From assembly GCF_002078875.1 (NCBI RefSeq), contig NC_034409.1:59287244-59351243 (forward strand): a stretch of DNA of 64,000 bases, in the 5' to 3' direction. The notes below the pieces were generated by a model. It searched no databases. It was not told the DNA's origin and saw nothing but the letters and a program-made list of their open reading frames with translations. The position numbers and the translations under genes are program-made. The stretch's first letter is position 1. Each line of letters starts with the position of its first letter. The stretch comes from Numida meleagris. Its lineage: Eukaryota > Chordata > Aves > Galliformes > Numididae. This document shows, one piece after another, positions 62,501-64,000 of this stretch.

Positions 62501-64000
62501 ATTATCATCCATAGGAGGTCACTAATAAGTAGTCTCCTCTACTGGAAGTGACAATTCCAAATATAATATTAGGCCTCTTTAGAGCATGAGTGCCAATTCT
62601 GTCTTCTTCATTTTACCAGAAAACCTATGCTGTTTGGAAGGCTGTACAGAGCCGACCATTTTTTACACAAAGTAGACATTTTCTCTCAAGAGAGGTAATA
62701 GGTCAAAGTGGACATGCAAAGATCTTCCTGTTCTTACTGACCTATACTCTTATGAGTAACAGGCTACTCGGGTACTTCTTCACCTTGTATAGCTAAAGTG
62801 CACATTAGAAACTTCTGAGAGAGGGCCTTGTAAGAAAACTGTCAGAGCAGCATGACAAAATAGAACAAAACTATCTGTTCTTTGTGCTGCACTTTTTTTT
62901 TTTTTCCATTAAGAGCCTCATAATAATTAACTGCAAACAGATGGGTAGTTATTAGCAATCTCTGACAGTTTTAATTTTCGTTAATTCCCTTGCAGCCAGT
63001 GATTTATATCAATCTCAAGGAGGACATAAGGAATCCTATATAAATAGGATAAAACAGAATACAAAGGAGCCACCACTGAGTTGGTCAAGAGTGCAACACT
63101 GTATTCACCATTGTGGAGTAAGAGATTTAACTACCACTCTGTGTTAGTATGATGATTTGGGGAATCACCCTATACAGTAGCAGTGTAAAGTTATGAATGC
63201 TTCAGCCCAGATTCACAGTGACAATTAGCACCTTGTATCTTACTGAAATAGATGGTATGTAAATAGTCTCAAACATTTATGAATCTAATCCTTCCAATAC
63301 ATCTTTTTCAAGTAGTCATTACTATTTATCTAAGTACATTGCCCTCCTCTTTCTCTGTTGTCTAACATTTAGTTTATGATTGCAAAGGCTATGCCTGTTA
63401 GCAAATAATATAGACCAATAGGAACAGATTTGTAGTGCTGAAAACAAAGTCTGAGTGAGTTTTTCTGAGGAGGTGCTTCAGACTAGCTGTAGAAAGAAGC
63501 ACATGTGACTTAACGCCCATAGCAGCAGGGGTGCGTTAAGTTTTCTCCTGAATGCATGATCCAAATTAATTTTATCCAAAAGGAATGAGATTTGTATGCT
63601 TTGAGACTTCTCCATGGTGTAAACCAGAGCACAGTCTGTGGAGATAATTGAAGATAATTAGGAGATTCTCTTCCAAAATGCATGCCTGATCCTCACTGGA
63701 ACTCAAAATAATGCACTGGAACTCAAAAATAATGTTCCTAAGAATGTCAACATAGACCATAAATAGGGTGATGTAAAGGTGAGGAGGCTCTGTCATCAAT
63801 CCACATACACTGAACAATAAACAAACTCTTACTAGGGGGAGGATGACTTGATAAGGATCACTTAGATATGGTAAACACATTACATAGCAGAAGCCTGGGG
63901 TTATCTGTTGAGGCTTACCCAGAAGTTACATGACAGAGGGACTTCAAACACAAGCCACCCATTTCTCTGCTTCAGCAGCTTTGATCAGGTGAAACAGAGG
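59561..64000. other. unique non-coding DNA
   Basis: No gene, RNA or transposon recognised. An ATT-type repeat lies at about 60585-60620 and a T13 run at about 62892. Overlapping minus-strand frames at 61006-61339 (92 and 95 codons) in a slightly more GC-rich stretch (61.05-61.65 kb) have no recognisable domain. Confidence 0.5.

Noticed and set aside
1..64000. Bacterial-type features (operons, ribosome binding sites, CRISPR, riboswitches)
   Set aside because: The window is vertebrate nuclear DNA by its CR1, ERV and mariner content; none of these features is expected or seen.

Overview
This window looks like non-coding DNA from a bird, most likely a galliform (chicken, turkey or quail group). 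The evidence is a set of CR1 LINE 3' ends carrying the avian terminal signature (ATTCTATG/ATTCTGTG repeats beside a 'GGTTGGAAGGGACC'-type block or its complement). A mariner relic resembling the galliform Galluhop family and two LTRs of an avian ERVL-like type support this. The sequence is AT-rich. I find no convincing host protein-coding exon, tRNA, rRNA, snRNA or CRISPR. The longest ATG-initiated frames without assembly Ns are about 110-132 codons, show no recognisable domain, and are within what chance gives in 64 kb. The window is best read as a gene desert or the inside of a very large intron.

Layout. 1-9.6 kb: mostly unique AT-rich DNA with a young-looking CR1 (2.34 kb), an internally deleted mariner with both terminal inverted repeats (4.26 kb) and a very old minus-strand CR1 (6.35-7.58 kb). 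9.6-18.1 kb is the richest part: a short minus-strand endogenous retrovirus (LTR with CCAAT and TATA boxes, U3 tandem repeats, a tRNA-Trp-like primer-binding site and a remnant of the other LTR), a relatively GC-rich unknown segment, two related minus-strand LTR-like sequences, a C-rich tract, and a decayed plus-strand envelope-like region interrupted by a CR1. 18.1-25 kb: unique DNA with one CR1 and a few small symmetric motifs. 25.0-27.5 kb: two assembly gaps, each inside a long purine/pyrimidine microsatellite.

27.5-36 kb: a plus-strand CR1 3' end, an ERVL-like solo LTR and an approximately 0.85 kb CR1 fragment from the reverse-transcriptase and 3' region. 36-47 kb: unique DNA, a partial ERVL-like LTR in the opposite orientation, a (TA)17 tract and a poly-A tract. 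47-60 kb: a plus-strand CR1 3' end, simple repeats, an old approximately 1.2 kb CR1, and two further minus-strand CR1 fragments. 60-64 kb: nothing recognised.

There is no operon or pathway to describe. The biology visible here is layered transposon history: old CR1 copies without terminal repeats, then retroviral elements and mariner, then CR1 3' ends inserted on top (for example inside the envelope-like region). I did not find a previously undescribed system. The items most worth checking are the compact retrovirus at 9.6-10.8 kb, the envelope-like relic at 16.5-18.1 kb, the paired purine-tract gaps, and a palindromic octamer pair at 20.64 kb. Family names come from recalled consensus sequences, not from a database search.
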